64,000 nucleotides of DNA from Vibrio kanaloae (lineage in GTDB: Bacteria > Pseudomonadota > Gammaproteobacteria > Enterobacterales > Vibrionaceae): positions 1 to 64,000 of the forward strand of contig NZ_AP025498.1 of the NCBI RefSeq assembly GCF_024347535.1, read 5' to 3'. Below are positions 21,907-30,599 of this stretch, piece after piece. A model generated the notes under the pieces. That model was not told the DNA's origin. It ran no database searches and was given only the letters and a program-made list of their open reading frames with translations. Positions within the stretch are counted from its first letter, which is position 1, and each line of letters starts with the position of its first letter. The translations under genes were made by a program, and so were the position numbers.

Positions 21907-22827
21907 TTAAATCATACTGATATTGTAGCTCGACTTCTGCATGGCTTGGAATGCCTTTTCTCGCGCCCATTTATGAGCAGAATCGTTGTCATACTTAGGG
22001 TGCCACATTAACCAATAAGTGTGCATTTCCGTATCAAACGGCAAAGAAAAGTAAGTCGTGTCGAGGTGCCTACCTAGGTTGTAGGCTATATGTTCCGGAA
22101 CAATCATCAGATAGTCATCTTGCATCAATACCGTTCCAGCCGATGAAAAGAAAGGAACCTGAAGTGCTATTTTTCGCTTCAGTCCTTGCTTCTTCAATGC
22201 TATGTCCGCGTAGCTGTCTTTGTCTCCGCCACCGGTAACCTTTATGTGCGAATACTTAACGATATCTGCTGAGCTTATGGCCAATTGCTTAGCCAACGGA
22301 TGGGAAGCTCTCATCAAGCACACCGACTTATCTTCACCAAGCTTGATACTTGATACATGATCCGGTTTTTGAGGAAACATACTTGATGCCAAGTGAATAC
22401 CTGATTCGCTCAGTGTTTCTAGGTAGGTTGGTTGCCACAAACGGTAAGCCAACTTAATCTTCGGCGCTTCAGCCGATACTTCAGAAACAATGACAGGAAG
22501 AATATACTGAGCAACATAATCGCTTGAAGACAACACCAATTCACCCTGCCAGTCTTGCGGCTCGAAGGGTTTATCATCTAATAGGTGATCAAACTCACTC
22601 AGAAGATCATCGAGCTTGCCTTTAAGCAACAGAGCTCGGTTGGTAGGAACTAGCTTATTACCATCACGAACGAGCAAAGGGTCACCACACAAATCTCTCA
22701 GCTGCGCAAGTTGGCGACTCACAGCTGACTGTGTAATGTGCAGGCGCTGGGCGGCTCGGCTTACATGGCACTCTTCAAGAAGCACATGCAGCGAGCGCAA
22801 CAAATTTAGATTGATATTACCTAACAT
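21907..22827 (-). CDS. LysR-type transcriptional regulator
   Basis: A 306-residue LTTR. The ATG at 22827 (MLGNINLNLL) is preferred over an upstream TTG because AAGG sits 7 bases before it. The N-terminal winged helix-turn-helix is clear (VSRAAQRLHITQSAVSRQLA, residues 23-42). The effector domain follows from about residue 90 (LVLSSSDYVAQYILPVI). It lies between lysE (same strand) and the divergent yjeH-like exporter, so either or both transport genes are candidate targets. The long spacer to yjeH (408 bases) leaves room for operators. Confidence 0.9.
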   Translation of the reverse strand: MLGNINLNLLRSLHVLLEECHVSRAAQRLHITQSAVSRQLAQLRDLCGDPLLVRDGNKLVPTNRALLLKGKLDDLLSEFDHLLDDKPFEPQDWQGELVLSSSDYVAQYILPVIVSEVSAEAPKIKLAYRLWQPTYLETLSESGIHLASSMFPQKPDHVSSIKLGEDKSVCLMRASHPLAKQLAISSADIVKYSHIKVTGGGDKDSYADIALKKQGLKRKIALQVPFFSSAGTVLMQDDYLMIVPEHIAYNLGRHLDTTYFSLPFDTEMHTYWLMWHPKYDNDSAHKWAREKAFQAMQKSSYNISMI

Positions 22828-22999
22828 GGACAACCTTAACGCACGACTTAACGTTGACTTTCGATAGATTAAAAGACAAATTTTGCTTATTAAAAAACTC
22901 AGTTAAAACCGTATGAGTCATCAAGTGACGAAGGTCTGAGTAGCCTTGCTGCTGATCGCGAATTTGATTCAAACGTTCCATGCTTGTGGTGACTTCCAT
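22817..22999 (-). CDS. Possible small protein upstream of the LysR gene
   Basis: A 60-residue open frame on the same strand as the LysR gene, overlapping its start by 11 bases. The first 40 residues (MEVTTSMERLNQIRDQQQGY...) look protein-like, but the ribosome site is weak and I recognise no family. It may be a leader peptide or chance. Confidence 0.25.
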   Translation of the reverse strand: MEVTTSMERLNQIRDQQQGYSDLRHLMTHTVLTEFFNKQNLSFNLSKVNVKSCVKVVHVR

Positions 23000-23235
23000 T
23001 GTCGTTCTATTTATCCCGACTAATTTGACACAATTTCCCTCGATAGAACAGCAGACACTTTAACGCTTAACTGGATAAATACCGTTAAAATGGCAGTATT
23101 TAAGACGTTTTGCTAGCTGCATTATTAGTAGCGACACTGTATGCTTTCAATCACAATTAGGAATAAGCACTGAACGCACCTTTTTTGCATAACCCTCTCT
23201 TAGCAAAAGAAATGTAGCATCAGCAAGGAAAGCTA

Positions 23236-24501
23236 ATGGCGCAACTCAAACAAGAAATCACGCTCACTTCAGGAATCGGGCAACTCTCGACGACATTACT
23301 AGGCACAGGGCTATTCATGATCCCCGCTATTGCTGCAGGTATCGCGGGTCAGTTATCACTACTAGCATGGTTAGTGCTGTTTATCGCCATTTGCCCGGTC
23401 GCCCTAACCTTCGCCGCATTGGGAAAACGCTACCCTAATGCAGGAGGCACCGCCTACTTTGTACGCCAAGCGTTCAGTGAGCGATTAGAAACAAGCGTGG
23501 CATGGTTGTTTGTCAGTGTTATTCCCGTCGGTATTCCAGCAGCGATAGCATTAGCGGGAGGCTTCGCTCAACAGCTGTTACCCGTACCTTTCGACACACC
23601 GCTTGGTGCTCAGTCCTTAACTGTAGCTCTGCTTATTGCCGTCAACTTGATGGGCAGTAAGTCTTCTGGTCGTCTGCAAACGGTTATTGCCTTGTCGATC
23701 TTTGCGTTAGTTAGCGCTTTTGTTTGGAAAGCTGATATCACAATTGCAGATGTCACGATTCCCGCTATCTCATACGATTCTATGTGGTCTATTGGGGCTG
23801 CATTAGCGGTTATGTTTTGGTGTTTTGTGGGGATAGAAGCTTTTGCTCACATGGGAGAGGAGTTTAAGAATCCACAGCGCGACTTTCCAATCGCCATCAT
23901 TGCAGGGTGTTTCGTCGCAGGCTTGGTGTATTGGGCTTGTTCAGTGGTTATTCTCAAGCTTGGGGCGTATGGTTCTTCTGAATTTGATGCCGTTTCTATC
24001 CCTTGGGTAACTGAACAACTGTTTGGCAATGGCTTCAAAACGGTCATCAGCGTGCTTGGTTTCTTTGCTTGTTTTGCGAGCCTAAACCTTTATACCCAAA
24101 GCTTGTCTCGCATGATCTGGGCCCAAGCCCGCCAACATAGCCCAACCCGTAAAATGGCCCAGCTCAACAACCGTGGTGTACCACTCTACCCAACTTTAGC
24201 GATTGGCTTCATCGCGCTTGTTTCGTGTGTAATTGGTGAGCTGTCTAGCTTGGATCTCGAATTCTTTCTCAAACTCGCCAATAGTATTTTTGTTCTGGTT
24301 TATATGCTCGCGATGTTAGCGGCTTGTCGCTTATTAACCGGAACATCGAGATACACGGCCATGGTTGCTCTCGTTATTTGCACCCTGGTTTTTATCTGCT
24401 TAGGTTGGTCAATGCTCTATGCGATTATTATTTTAGTGACACTGTCACTCCCATGGCGCAAATGGTCAGGCAAACCAACGGTTTCTATCGACAAGTTGTA
24501 A
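23236..24501 (+). CDS. yjeH: YjeH-like amino acid (methionine/branched-chain) exporter
   Basis: A 421-residue APC-superfamily transporter with about 12 hydrophobic segments. It begins TLTSGIGQLSTTLLGTGLFM-like sequence (GIGQLSTTLLGTGLFMIPAI), the TM1 motif of the YjeH branch, with conserved FWCFVGIEAFAHMGEEFKNP in TM6. E. coli YjeH exports L-methionine and branched-chain amino acids. It is divergent from the LysR gene. AGCAAGGAAAGCTA provides the ribosome site. Confidence 0.85.
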   Translation: MAQLKQEITLTSGIGQLSTTLLGTGLFMIPAIAAGIAGQLSLLAWLVLFIAICPVALTFAALGKRYPNAGGTAYFVRQAFSERLETSVAWLFVSVIPVGIPAAIALAGGFAQQLLPVPFDTPLGAQSLTVALLIAVNLMGSKSSGRLQTVIALSIFALVSAFVWKADITIADVTIPAISYDSMWSIGAALAVMFWCFVGIEAFAHMGEEFKNPQRDFPIAIIAGCFVAGLVYWACSVVILKLGAYGSSEFDAVSIPWVTEQLFGNGFKTVISVLGFFACFASLNLYTQSLSRMIWAQARQHSPTRKMAQLNNRGVPLYPTLAIGFIALVSCVIGELSSLDLEFFLKLANSIFVLVYMLAMLAACRLLTGTSRYTAMVALVICTLVFICLGWSMLYAIIILVTLSLPWRKWSGKPTVSIDKL

Positions 24502-24579
24502 GATAAAGCCCGCAACAACTCTTGGTAAAGCGGAGCTACCACCCATCAAATTCACAGCACTAATGCTCAAAACCAGAGA

Positions 24580-26037
24580 CTATTGATAAAAATGCCGAGC
24601 GATCACTTTGATCTTCGGCTTTATGTCAGCCAAACGTATATTTCCAAACCCCAGCACCGCCCCACTCCAATCACGAGCATCACTTGATCCATATTCATAA
24701 AAATCAAACGGGCGAATGATGATATTTTCAAGCTCTGCTCTGCGACTCCACTCATGTTCAGATATACCTTGATACCACTTCACGGTCACATGTAACCCCG
24801 CTGCTTGACTGATCACTTCAAGATCGCCATGAAATTCACTTTCAATCGCTTCTATCATCTCTTCATACTTAAGTTTGTATGACCGACGCATCTTTCTGAT
24901 ATGACGCAGTAAGTCCCCCTCTTGGACAAAGTCAGCCAGTGCTTCTTGTGTATGGGACGCCGTGTCTCCAGTGAGCGCGTCTTTAATTTCAAGACACTGC
25001 GCCACCAGACTTTCTGGCACCACTAAATAACCTAATCGAAGGCCATTGAACATCACCTTACTCAGGGAACCGACATAGATGATACGATCATCGAACCCCA
25101 ACTTACCCGCTAAACCTTGCATGCTGGTATAAGGGCGATGAGCAAACTGAAACTCACTGTCGTAGTCATCTTCAATAATCCATGACTGATGTTGATTGGC
25201 CCAATCGATCAGTTTAAGGCGTTGCTCAGTATTTAAAGTCGTGCCCATTGGGTATTGGTTACTCGGCGTGACATACAGAGCCTTAGCATTACTGGACAAT
25301 ACTTTTTCAATATCTAGCCCAACCTTTTCACGCACACTCACACCATCCAGCTCTAGTCTCAACAGATCGATAATTTTATGCACTTGTCGATAACCGGGTT
25401 CTTCCACAAGGATTTTGTCGCCCATCGCTAACGTCGCCATTAATCCGATTGAGATGGCTTGCTGCGCACCTGCGGTAATGATGATTCTGTCTGCACTACA
25501 TTTAACCGAGCGACTGCTTGCAAGATACCCGCTCAACGCTTCCCTCAAGGCTAACCTTCCCTGAACCTCTTGATTGCCCGCAATGTTCTGACGTGTAGAG
25601 TGGCGTTGCAGCAACCTCTGCCATTTCGCAAAAGGGAACGCATCTAAGTCAGGAACTCCGGGGGCAAAGCTGCGGTTAATGTCGTTAGGTGTCGCTATGT
25701 TTGTACTCGGTTGACTGACTGTTTGTTTGACCTTCGGATCCTGAACACTGTTTGACTTAGACAAACTTAGAAAGTGTTCTGGTTGTTCAACCGAGACATA
25801 AAACCCTGAGCCTTGCTTACTCTCGATATAGCCTTCAGTGACCAGTTGTTCATACGAATAGATCACAGTATTTCGACTCACCGATAACTCGAAGGCCAAC
25901 TTACGTGTTGAAGGTAACTTACAACCCTTGCTCCATAAATCGTGAACGATCTTCTCTCTTATCGCGTGGAACAAGGCGGTTTGACGCGTGTCGTGTTGCT
26001 CGTCTAACTGTAGATCACCAACATCGATAGGCTGCAT
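24580..26037 (-). CDS. MocR/PdxR-type GntR-aminotransferase regulator
   Basis: A 485-residue regulator. The N-terminal GntR winged helix (LPSTRKLAFELSVSRNTVIY) is joined by a linker to a fold-type I aminotransferase domain. The PLP lysine is in GSLSKVMFNGLRLGY, and EDDYDSEF carries the Asp that pairs with the pyridine nitrogen. The start ATG at 26037 is used rather than an upstream TTG. MocR proteins sense PLP or amino-acid adducts and usually control a divergent gene. The divergent neighbour is a PNPOx-fold flavoprotein, which fits. A palindrome lies between them. Confidence 0.9.
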   Translation of the reverse strand: MQPIDVGDLQLDEQHDTRQTALFHAIREKIVHDLWSKGCKLPSTRKLAFELSVSRNTVIYSYEQLVTEGYIESKQGSGFYVSVEQPEHFLSLSKSNSVQDPKVKQTVSQPSTNIATPNDINRSFAPGVPDLDAFPFAKWQRLLQRHSTRQNIAGNQEVQGRLALREALSGYLASSRSVKCSADRIIITAGAQQAISIGLMATLAMGDKILVEEPGYRQVHKIIDLLRLELDGVSVREKVGLDIEKVLSSNAKALYVTPSNQYPMGTTLNTEQRLKLIDWANQHQSWIIEDDYDSEFQFAHRPYTSMQGLAGKLGFDDRIIYVGSLSKVMFNGLRLGYLVVPESLVAQCLEIKDALTGDTASHTQEALADFVQEGDLLRHIRKMRRSYKLKYEEMIEAIESEFHGDLEVISQAAGLHVTVKWYQGISEHEWSRRAELENIIIRPFDFYEYGSSDARDWSGAVLGFGNIRLADIKPKIKVIARHFYQ

Positions 26038-26067
26038 AACTGGATCCAAATAGTGTTTAAAAGTGGC

Positions 26068-26080
26068 TCTATTTAATAGA
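26068..26080. promoter_or_regulatory. Candidate MocR operator
   Basis: TCTATT-T-AATAGA, a perfect 6-base palindrome extended to TGG...CCA with one extra base, is centred in the 90-base divergent region. Its position could control both genes. Confidence 0.45.
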
Positions 26081-26127
26081 CCAGTTAATCGCTACATTAA
26101 TCAAAAAGCAATGATTAAGGAGCGATT

Positions 26128-26826
26128 ATGTTATCTAACACGAAAAGAACCACGATTAAAAAAGGGGCTCACAAAGCCGTATTTGAACAAGAGAAGCTGC
26201 ACCAAATTATTGATGAGAGCTTAATCGCACACATTGCATTGCAAGGCGAACAAGGCCCAATGGTTATCCCGATGCTCGCATGGCGAGTGGATGACATGGT
26301 CTACATTCATGGGGCTAAAAACAGCCGCCTACTAAAAGGGTTAAAGAAAAGAGAACCAACCTGCTTAACGTTCACTTTATTTGATGGTTGGGTGTTGGCT
26401 CGTTCGGCATTTCATCACAGTGCACATTATCGTTCTGCAGTGGTATTGGGGTCGTTTTCAGTCATCGATGACAACCAAGAAAAAGATCGCTTGTTGAACA
26501 TCTTCATTGAGCAGATTGCACCAGGTAGAACCAATGAAGTTAGGCTGAGTAATGAAAAAGAACTCACAGCAACCGAGTTGTTGGCGATACCGTTAACCGA
26601 AGCATCGGTAAAAATTGGTAAGCACGGTGTGAATGATGACAGCACCGATATGAATATCCCCGTTTGGGCGGGTGTATTGCCCTACCGAACCGTTGTCGGC
26701 CCACTAGAAACAGTACCAGAACAGGAAGGACTCATTAAAAAGCCAGATTACCAACAAGCCTATGGTGAACGTTGGTATCAGGATGCTCCTCACGATAGTG
26801 AACTTAACAACATGACATATAGTTAA
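26128..26826 (+). CDS. Pyridoxamine 5'-phosphate oxidase-fold flavin-binding protein
   Basis: A 232-residue split-barrel protein. PMVIPMLAWRVDDMVYIHGA and the later HHSAHYRSAVVLG are typical of the PNPOx-like FMN-binding family (Nim/general stress type). It may bind FMN, F420-like or heme cofactors; the family includes nitroreductase-like and heme-storage proteins. AAGGAGCGATT precedes the start. Divergent pairing with a PLP-sensing MocR regulator is a common bacterial arrangement and suggests control by vitamin B6 status or by a toxic substrate. Confidence 0.8.
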   Translation: MLSNTKRTTIKKGAHKAVFEQEKLHQIIDESLIAHIALQGEQGPMVIPMLAWRVDDMVYIHGAKNSRLLKGLKKREPTCLTFTLFDGWVLARSAFHHSAHYRSAVVLGSFSVIDDNQEKDRLLNIFIEQIAPGRTNEVRLSNEKELTATELLAIPLTEASVKIGKHGVNDDSTDMNIPVWAGVLPYRTVVGPLETVPEQEGLIKKPDYQQAYGERWYQDAPHDSELNNMTYS

Positions 26827-26877
26827 TGTCATACAATGGGTTGTGCAGACATATAACATGACTGAAAATTAGTTGCT

Positions 26878-26967
26878 TTACAGGCCAATTTTTAAGCGCT
26901 CGACAGATTGCTTAGGTGTTAGGCCACGATGCTTTTTGAACATTCGACGACTCACACAATTTATCAA
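26878..26967 (-). pseudogene. Remnant of an AraC-family regulator C-terminus
   Basis: The minus strand, ending with a TAA at 26878-26880, reads SRRMFKKHRGLTPKQSVE, the second helix-turn-helix of an AraC/GlxA-type protein. No start codon or first HTH is in frame. The overlapping 63-codon frame (26912-27103) reads SFVSFDKLC just before this point, which could be the upstream part after a frameshift. A decayed gene is the simplest reading. Confidence 0.45.
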
Positions 26968-27162
26968 ACGAAACAAAGCTCGTGTGTGATATCAATTCAC
27001 CCGGGCTTTGTCGTATGTAGCTATTGAACTTCTTAGCTTCACGACTTCTCAGGCCTGACTCTATTATTTTAGCCTCAGGAAAAGTCAACACAAGCCAGAT
27101 CACTCAAACACTTTATATAACTTCCCTTTTTCACTCTTCCTAATCATCAAACTACTATAAAC
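26968..27162. other. Gap between AraC remnant and qrr upstream sites
   Basis: No supported gene. It may hold further decayed regulator sequence on the minus strand. Confidence 0.4.
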
Positions 27163-27188
27163 TCGCAAATCGCAATTGCAAAATACAA
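27163..27188. promoter_or_regulatory. Two LuxO-type enhancer sites upstream of the first qrr
   Basis: Adjacent 13-mers TCGCAAATCGCAA (27163-27175) and TTGCAAAATACAA (27176-27188) resemble the LuxO box TTGCA-N3-TGCAA. They lie 85-110 bases before the sigma-54 promoter, the normal enhancer distance. Confidence 0.65.
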
Positions 27189-27270
27189 ATACAATATCCT
27201 AAAACGCGAATGAAACGCCTAAATACGCACCGAATTGCTATTAAACAACCTATATTCGAGGTTTTAAAAG

Positions 27271-27287
27271 TTGGCACGCTACCTGCA
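27271..27287 (+). promoter_or_regulatory. Sigma-54 promoter of the first qrr gene
   Basis: TTGGCACGCTACCTGCA has -24 GG and -12 GC at correct spacing. Counting 12 bases from the -12 C puts the start at 27298, exactly where the conserved TGACCC of Qrr RNAs begins. Confidence 0.88.
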
Positions 27288-27297
27288 AAGTATTTAT

Positions 27298-27407
27298 TGA
27301 CCCTTCTTAAGCCGAGGGTCACCTAGCCAACTGACGTTGTTAGTGAACCTATTCTTGTTCACAAAATATATAAGCCAATCGCGGTTATTGCGATTGGCTA
27401 TTTTTTT
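27298..27407 (+). ncRNA. qrr: Qrr quorum-regulatory small RNA (first copy)
   Basis: A 110-base RNA gene. It begins TGACCCTTCTTAAGCCG and folds as stem-loop 1 (GACCCT...AGGGTC). It contains the near-invariant Vibrio Qrr core CTAGCCAACTGACGTTGTT, which pairs with luxR/hapR-type, aphA and luxO mRNAs in known species. It ends in the terminator AGCCAATCGC / GCGATTGGCT with a T7 run. Qrr RNAs are Hfq-dependent and are made when LuxO is phosphorylated (low cell density). A second copy lies 5 kb away in the opposite orientation. Which numbered Qrr this is cannot be said. Confidence 0.95.
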
Positions 27408-27424
27408 GCCTGTCTTTTGGCTAG

Positions 27425-27661
27425 CCACACACCTCTCGATACAGACACCCATTCAATCGCATAATAATCAACATTCATGACTACTTCAGTATCGAAGAAG
27501 GTAAGCTACTGATTCTTCCCGCTGATAATGGTTTTGATGCTGTGCATCGCCAAGCGCCAGCCCAAGACTCAGTGCGGCATGGCAAAGCGATCGCAGAGAA
27601 TCAACTAGCTAAAACAAAAATTAACTTATCTCAAACGGAAGATATAAACTTTAAGCGCTAA
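27425..27661 (+). other. Open frame of 79 codons without a start codon
   Basis: A protein-like frame (NIHDYFSIEEGKLLILPAD... ending INFKR-stop) with no ATG and no ribosome site. It may be a decayed gene tail. I recognise no family. Confidence 0.2.
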
Positions 27662-27722
27662 CATCGTCTATAATAAATTATGAAAGGAGGCTGAGATCCT
27701 TCCTTCTGTTATGTTAAGCGAA

Positions 27723-28012
27723 TTGACAAAGACATCACTAAATTAGTGTATACTTTCGACTGCGCACGATATGACAAAAAACACGGATTTTTCAATCAAT
27801 GAGTGTACATCTCGAAAGACTGTGTTAACATGCACTCGCCCTGTTATCCGGAGTTATTTAAGTTAGATGAAAGTAAAATTAACAAGTAAAATCGTCACCC
27901 GTTTTTGTAAGTAGTTTTTCCTTATTTCTTAGCAACATTAAATAATTCAATTATCAGCGCATTGCAGTAATGCAATCAACAATTTAGAAAATTTATGAAT
28001 AAGGGACAAATT
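27723..28012 (+). promoter_or_regulatory. Promoter region and long leader of the cold-shock gene
   Basis: TTGACA at 27723 and TATACT at 27749 could be the promoter, although the 20-base spacing is long. The resulting leader of about 250 bases is AT-rich and similar in length to cspA leaders known to act as thermosensors. Confidence 0.5.
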
Positions 28013-28225
28013 ATGTCTAACACAAATACTGGCACTGTAAAATGGTTTAACGAAGAGAAAGGTTTCGGCTTCATTTCTCAAGACAACGGCGGCGCTGACG
28101 TATTCGTACACTTCCGTGCTATCGTTTCTGAAGGCTTCAAAACTCTGAAAGAAGGCCAAAAGGTTTCTTTCGAAGTTGAAAACGGTCAAAAAGGCCTACA
28201 AGCAGCAAACGTTGTTGCTCAATAA
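28013..28225 (+). CDS. cspV: CspA/CspV-family cold-shock protein
   Basis: A 70-residue cold-shock domain. RNP1 is KGFGFIS (residues 18-24) and RNP2 is VFVHF (residues 33-37), with the surrounding aromatic residues. It is an RNA/ssDNA chaperone. The start ATG at 28013 follows AAGGGA with 6-base spacing. Sequence and the [13 protein letters not shown] start closely resemble V. cholerae CspV on chromosome 2, so I use that symbol with moderate certainty. The long 5' leader suggests post-transcriptional cold control. Confidence 0.93.
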   Translation: MSNTNTGTVKWFNEEKGFGFISQDNGGADVFVHFRAIVSEGFKTLKEGQKVSFEVENGQKGLQAANVVAQ

Positions 28226-28250
28226 TAAGCTTTTAGCTTAAAAGAATTCT

Positions 28251-28278
28251 AAAGCGCTGATTTTTATCGGCGCTTTTT
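28251..28278 (+). terminator. Rho-independent terminator of cspV
   Basis: AAAGCGC / GCGCTTT stem extended by CTGAT/ATCGG and followed by Ts, 25 bases after the stop. Confidence 0.85.
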
Positions 28279-28657
28279 ACTATCTACCCAAAAGCATTTT
28301 CCTACCCCACTCTAGACCTTGCACTTAAGTCAGAGTAAACCAATCACAGATCTAATTTCAATTTCCCCTTACTAGTACGTAAATCTATTCTGTTGCTCCA
28401 GTTTCAACGCCATTCATTTTTACTTAGAAACTTCACACCAAAACCAATCTTTGTTACAAAATAACTAACCAAAAATATGGTTAAAGAACAATCCATTAGA
28501 TGACCTTTATCAATACTCAACCGATACTCATAATAAAAAGTAGTGATTTATCCAACCCTCATCTATTAATCATATAATTTTTGAAGCAAAAATCTTCGAA
28601 ATCCGCTAACCTTGTCCACAAGTGGCTTTAGTTGGTTTGGTATCTGCAGTAAAAATA
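28279..28657. other. Intergenic region before the GGDEF gene
   Basis: About 380 bases, AT-rich, no gene seen. It contains the promoter of the downstream cyclase; no motif is clear. Confidence 0.5.
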
Positions 28658-29674
28658 ATGAAAAAAGATGAATTTCAGAAATCCACCGCTAATCTAAAAA
28701 AAGCGGTGCCTCTTATGATGAAGAATAGGGTGTCCACAACACCTGCAAATTACGCACTTTGGTACACCTATGTCGACAACGCGATCCCGCAGTTAACTCA
28801 AGATATGGACGGTATTTTAGAACACTACGGTATTTGTCCTCCAGCTGTTGGTGAGCAGCTTTACAACAGTTATGTTGCGAGCAAATCCGAAACTAATATC
28901 AGTGACCTTCGAGCTAACTTAGAACTGCTAGTTTCTGAAGTTTCGAACTCGATGAACGATACTTTAACTGATACCTCTGCGTTCTCCGACATGATTGATA
29001 AAAGCTTCGAAGATTTGGCTCGCGTTGATAATGAAAGCTTATCTATTGATGAAGTCATGTCTTTGGTTCGCCAGCTTGTTTCTGAGTCTCGTCATATTCG
29101 TCACTCTACCCAGTTTCTAAACTCTCAGCTGAATTCTGCAACGTCAGAGATTACCAAGCTAAAAACCCAACTGGTAGAAGTACAAAAAGACGCACTCTTT
29201 GATAGCACAACGACTCTGTATAACCGCCGGTCTTTCGACCGTGATATGGAAACCTTGTGTGAAGCCAACCAATCCCTGTGTTTGATTCTTCTCGACATCG
29301 ACCACTTTAAAAACTTCAACGATACCTATGGCCACTTGTTTGGTGATATGGTTTTAAAAGGGATTGCTCGTAAACTGAAGTTAAGCTGTCGAGAGGGCAT
29401 TTCTGCCTATCGTTTTGGTGGTGAAGAGTTTGCACTCATTGTGCCAAATAAATCTTTACGTATTACTCGTCAACTTGCTGATACTATCCGTCGCTCTCTA
29501 GAAAAGATGTATATTAAAGATCGTCGCAGTGGTGAGCAAGTCGGTAATATCACCGCGTCATTTGGTGTTGCTGAACTTGAACTTGGTGAATCCTCTCAGT
29601 CACTGATCGAGCGTACTGATAAGCTACTTTACGAAGCGAAATCACTTGGCCGTAACCGAGTCATGCCAGTGTAA
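28658..29674 (+). CDS. Soluble diguanylate cyclase (GGDEF)
   Basis: A 338-residue cytoplasmic protein. Residues 1-150 are helical, with a region resembling sensory helices of stand-alone Vibrio cyclases (MMKNRVSTTPANYALWYTYV). A coiled-coil linker follows, and then GGDEF from about residue 175. The active-site motif is RFGGEEF (GGEEF, active type). The inhibitory RxxD site is absent (SCREGISAYRFGGEEF), so product feedback at that site is not expected. The ATG at 28658 is used; a GTG at 28622 would add 12 residues, and neither has a good ribosome site. It makes c-di-GMP. Confidence 0.9.
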   Translation: MKKDEFQKSTANLKKAVPLMMKNRVSTTPANYALWYTYVDNAIPQLTQDMDGILEHYGICPPAVGEQLYNSYVASKSETNISDLRANLELLVSEVSNSMNDTLTDTSAFSDMIDKSFEDLARVDNESLSIDEVMSLVRQLVSESRHIRHSTQFLNSQLNSATSEITKLKTQLVEVQKDALFDSTTTLYNRRSFDRDMETLCEANQSLCLILLDIDHFKNFNDTYGHLFGDMVLKGIARKLKLSCREGISAYRFGGEEFALIVPNKSLRITRQLADTIRRSLEKMYIKDRRSGEQVGNITASFGVAELELGESSQSLIERTDKLLYEAKSLGRNRVMPV

Positions 29675-29730
29675 GGTTTCATTTGCTCTACGCAAACTAG
29701 AGCAAGCGAGCATTAAGCAAAATGCATTCG

Positions 29731-29777
29731 AAAAAGCCTCAAAGACTATATAACACGTTAATTCTTTGAGGCTTTTT
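29731..29777. terminator. Bidirectional terminator
   Basis: AAAAAGCCTCAAAG / CTTTGAGGCTTTTT, perfect 14-base arms with a 19-base loop. It lies between convergent genes ending at 29674 and 29819. Confidence 0.9.
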
Positions 29778-29818
29778 CTTCGACTATATGTATTGTTATC
29801 TATGTTTAGAGTGTACCA

Positions 29819-30415
29819 TTAGATTTGAAAGCAGTAATTCAGGCAGTAATCTTCACCACTCTTTGCTCTGAACTCTTTATCTTCGCTGCATGCCTTTGGC
29901 TTACCTTTTGCATCACCTTGAATCAAACTGATCCAATGGCGCATTGCTGCAATGGTCTCTTCGCACATTGTGGTCGTTGCTTCCATTGACGAGTGACCGA
30001 ACGTGGTACATGATTCCAACTGAATATCATCGATTTCCACCAATTCAATACAACCTGTTCCTTTATGACATCCAAACATTACCTCTAGGTGGCTTCCACT
30101 GCCATCTCGGAACAAAATAGAGTCCGGGTCATTCTTCTCACCCATATACGCTACAAATTGTTTAGGGTGCTTTAGGCCGCTGTGCTGACCGTCTTTAAAG
30201 TAAGCCATGATATGACGGTAGTCGACTACATAGCTGGTTACGTCTTGATGTGAGCCCTTCTCTAGTGGGAATAGTCGATCAAGCAGCTGCTTTGCTCTCA
30301 CTTGCTTCTCAGTTTGCTGGTTTGCACTGATTGTCTCCACGGCAAAGACAGCTTCAGCGATAAATGGCTTTGATTGTTTTTGGATTTCTGTTTTATCGAA
30401 TGTAAGCATATTCAT
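29819..30415 (-). CDS. Solitary malate-synthase-G-like accessory-domain protein
   Basis: A 198-residue soluble protein. Residues 44-135 align with the alpha/beta insertion domain of malate synthase G: PLEKGSHQDVTSYVV resembles PLENGSYQDV of GlcB, and HPKQFVAYMGEKNDPDSIL resembles TPAQFVGYRGD...P..IL, followed by a HLEV block and IDDIQLES. The rest loosely follows the next MSG segment (MRHWISLIQGD). The TIM-barrel catalytic core is absent: MSG is about 720 residues, so no malate synthase activity is expected. Start ATG 30415 follows GAGGGAAAG. Divergent from an XRE/DUF3612 regulator of the glyoxylate/short-chain-acyl regulator type, which supports a link to acetate or propionate metabolism. 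The homology comparison is from memory. Confidence 0.6.
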   Translation of the reverse strand: MNMLTFDKTEIQKQSKPFIAEAVFAVETISANQQTEKQVRAKQLLDRLFPLEKGSHQDVTSYVVDYRHIMAYFKDGQHSGLKHPKQFVAYMGEKNDPDSILFRDGSGSHLEVMFGCHKGTGCIELVEIDDIQLESCTTFGHSSMEATTTMCEETIAAMRHWISLIQGDAKGKPKACSEDKEFRAKSGEDYCLNYCFQI

Positions 30416-30562
30416 AGTCTTTCCCTCTTGACCAGTCCGGTGATAACCACCGATTCCTAACGCAAAAATGTGTCCTAGAGCAATTATTCAAAACTAACGT
30501 TTAATTTATTTGTCATTTTGTGAATTGCTTAGTTTGTAGACTAGCGCTTTTTTACATACAAT

Positions 30563-30589
30563 TTCACAACAAAAATTTTACAATGTGAA
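30563..30589. promoter_or_regulatory. Inverted repeat in the divergent promoter region
   Basis: TTCACA-N15-TGTGAA lies 11 bases upstream of the regulator start. It could be an autoregulatory operator; the spacing is too wide for a CRP site. Confidence 0.3.
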
Positions 30590-30599
30590 TTTTACAAAT

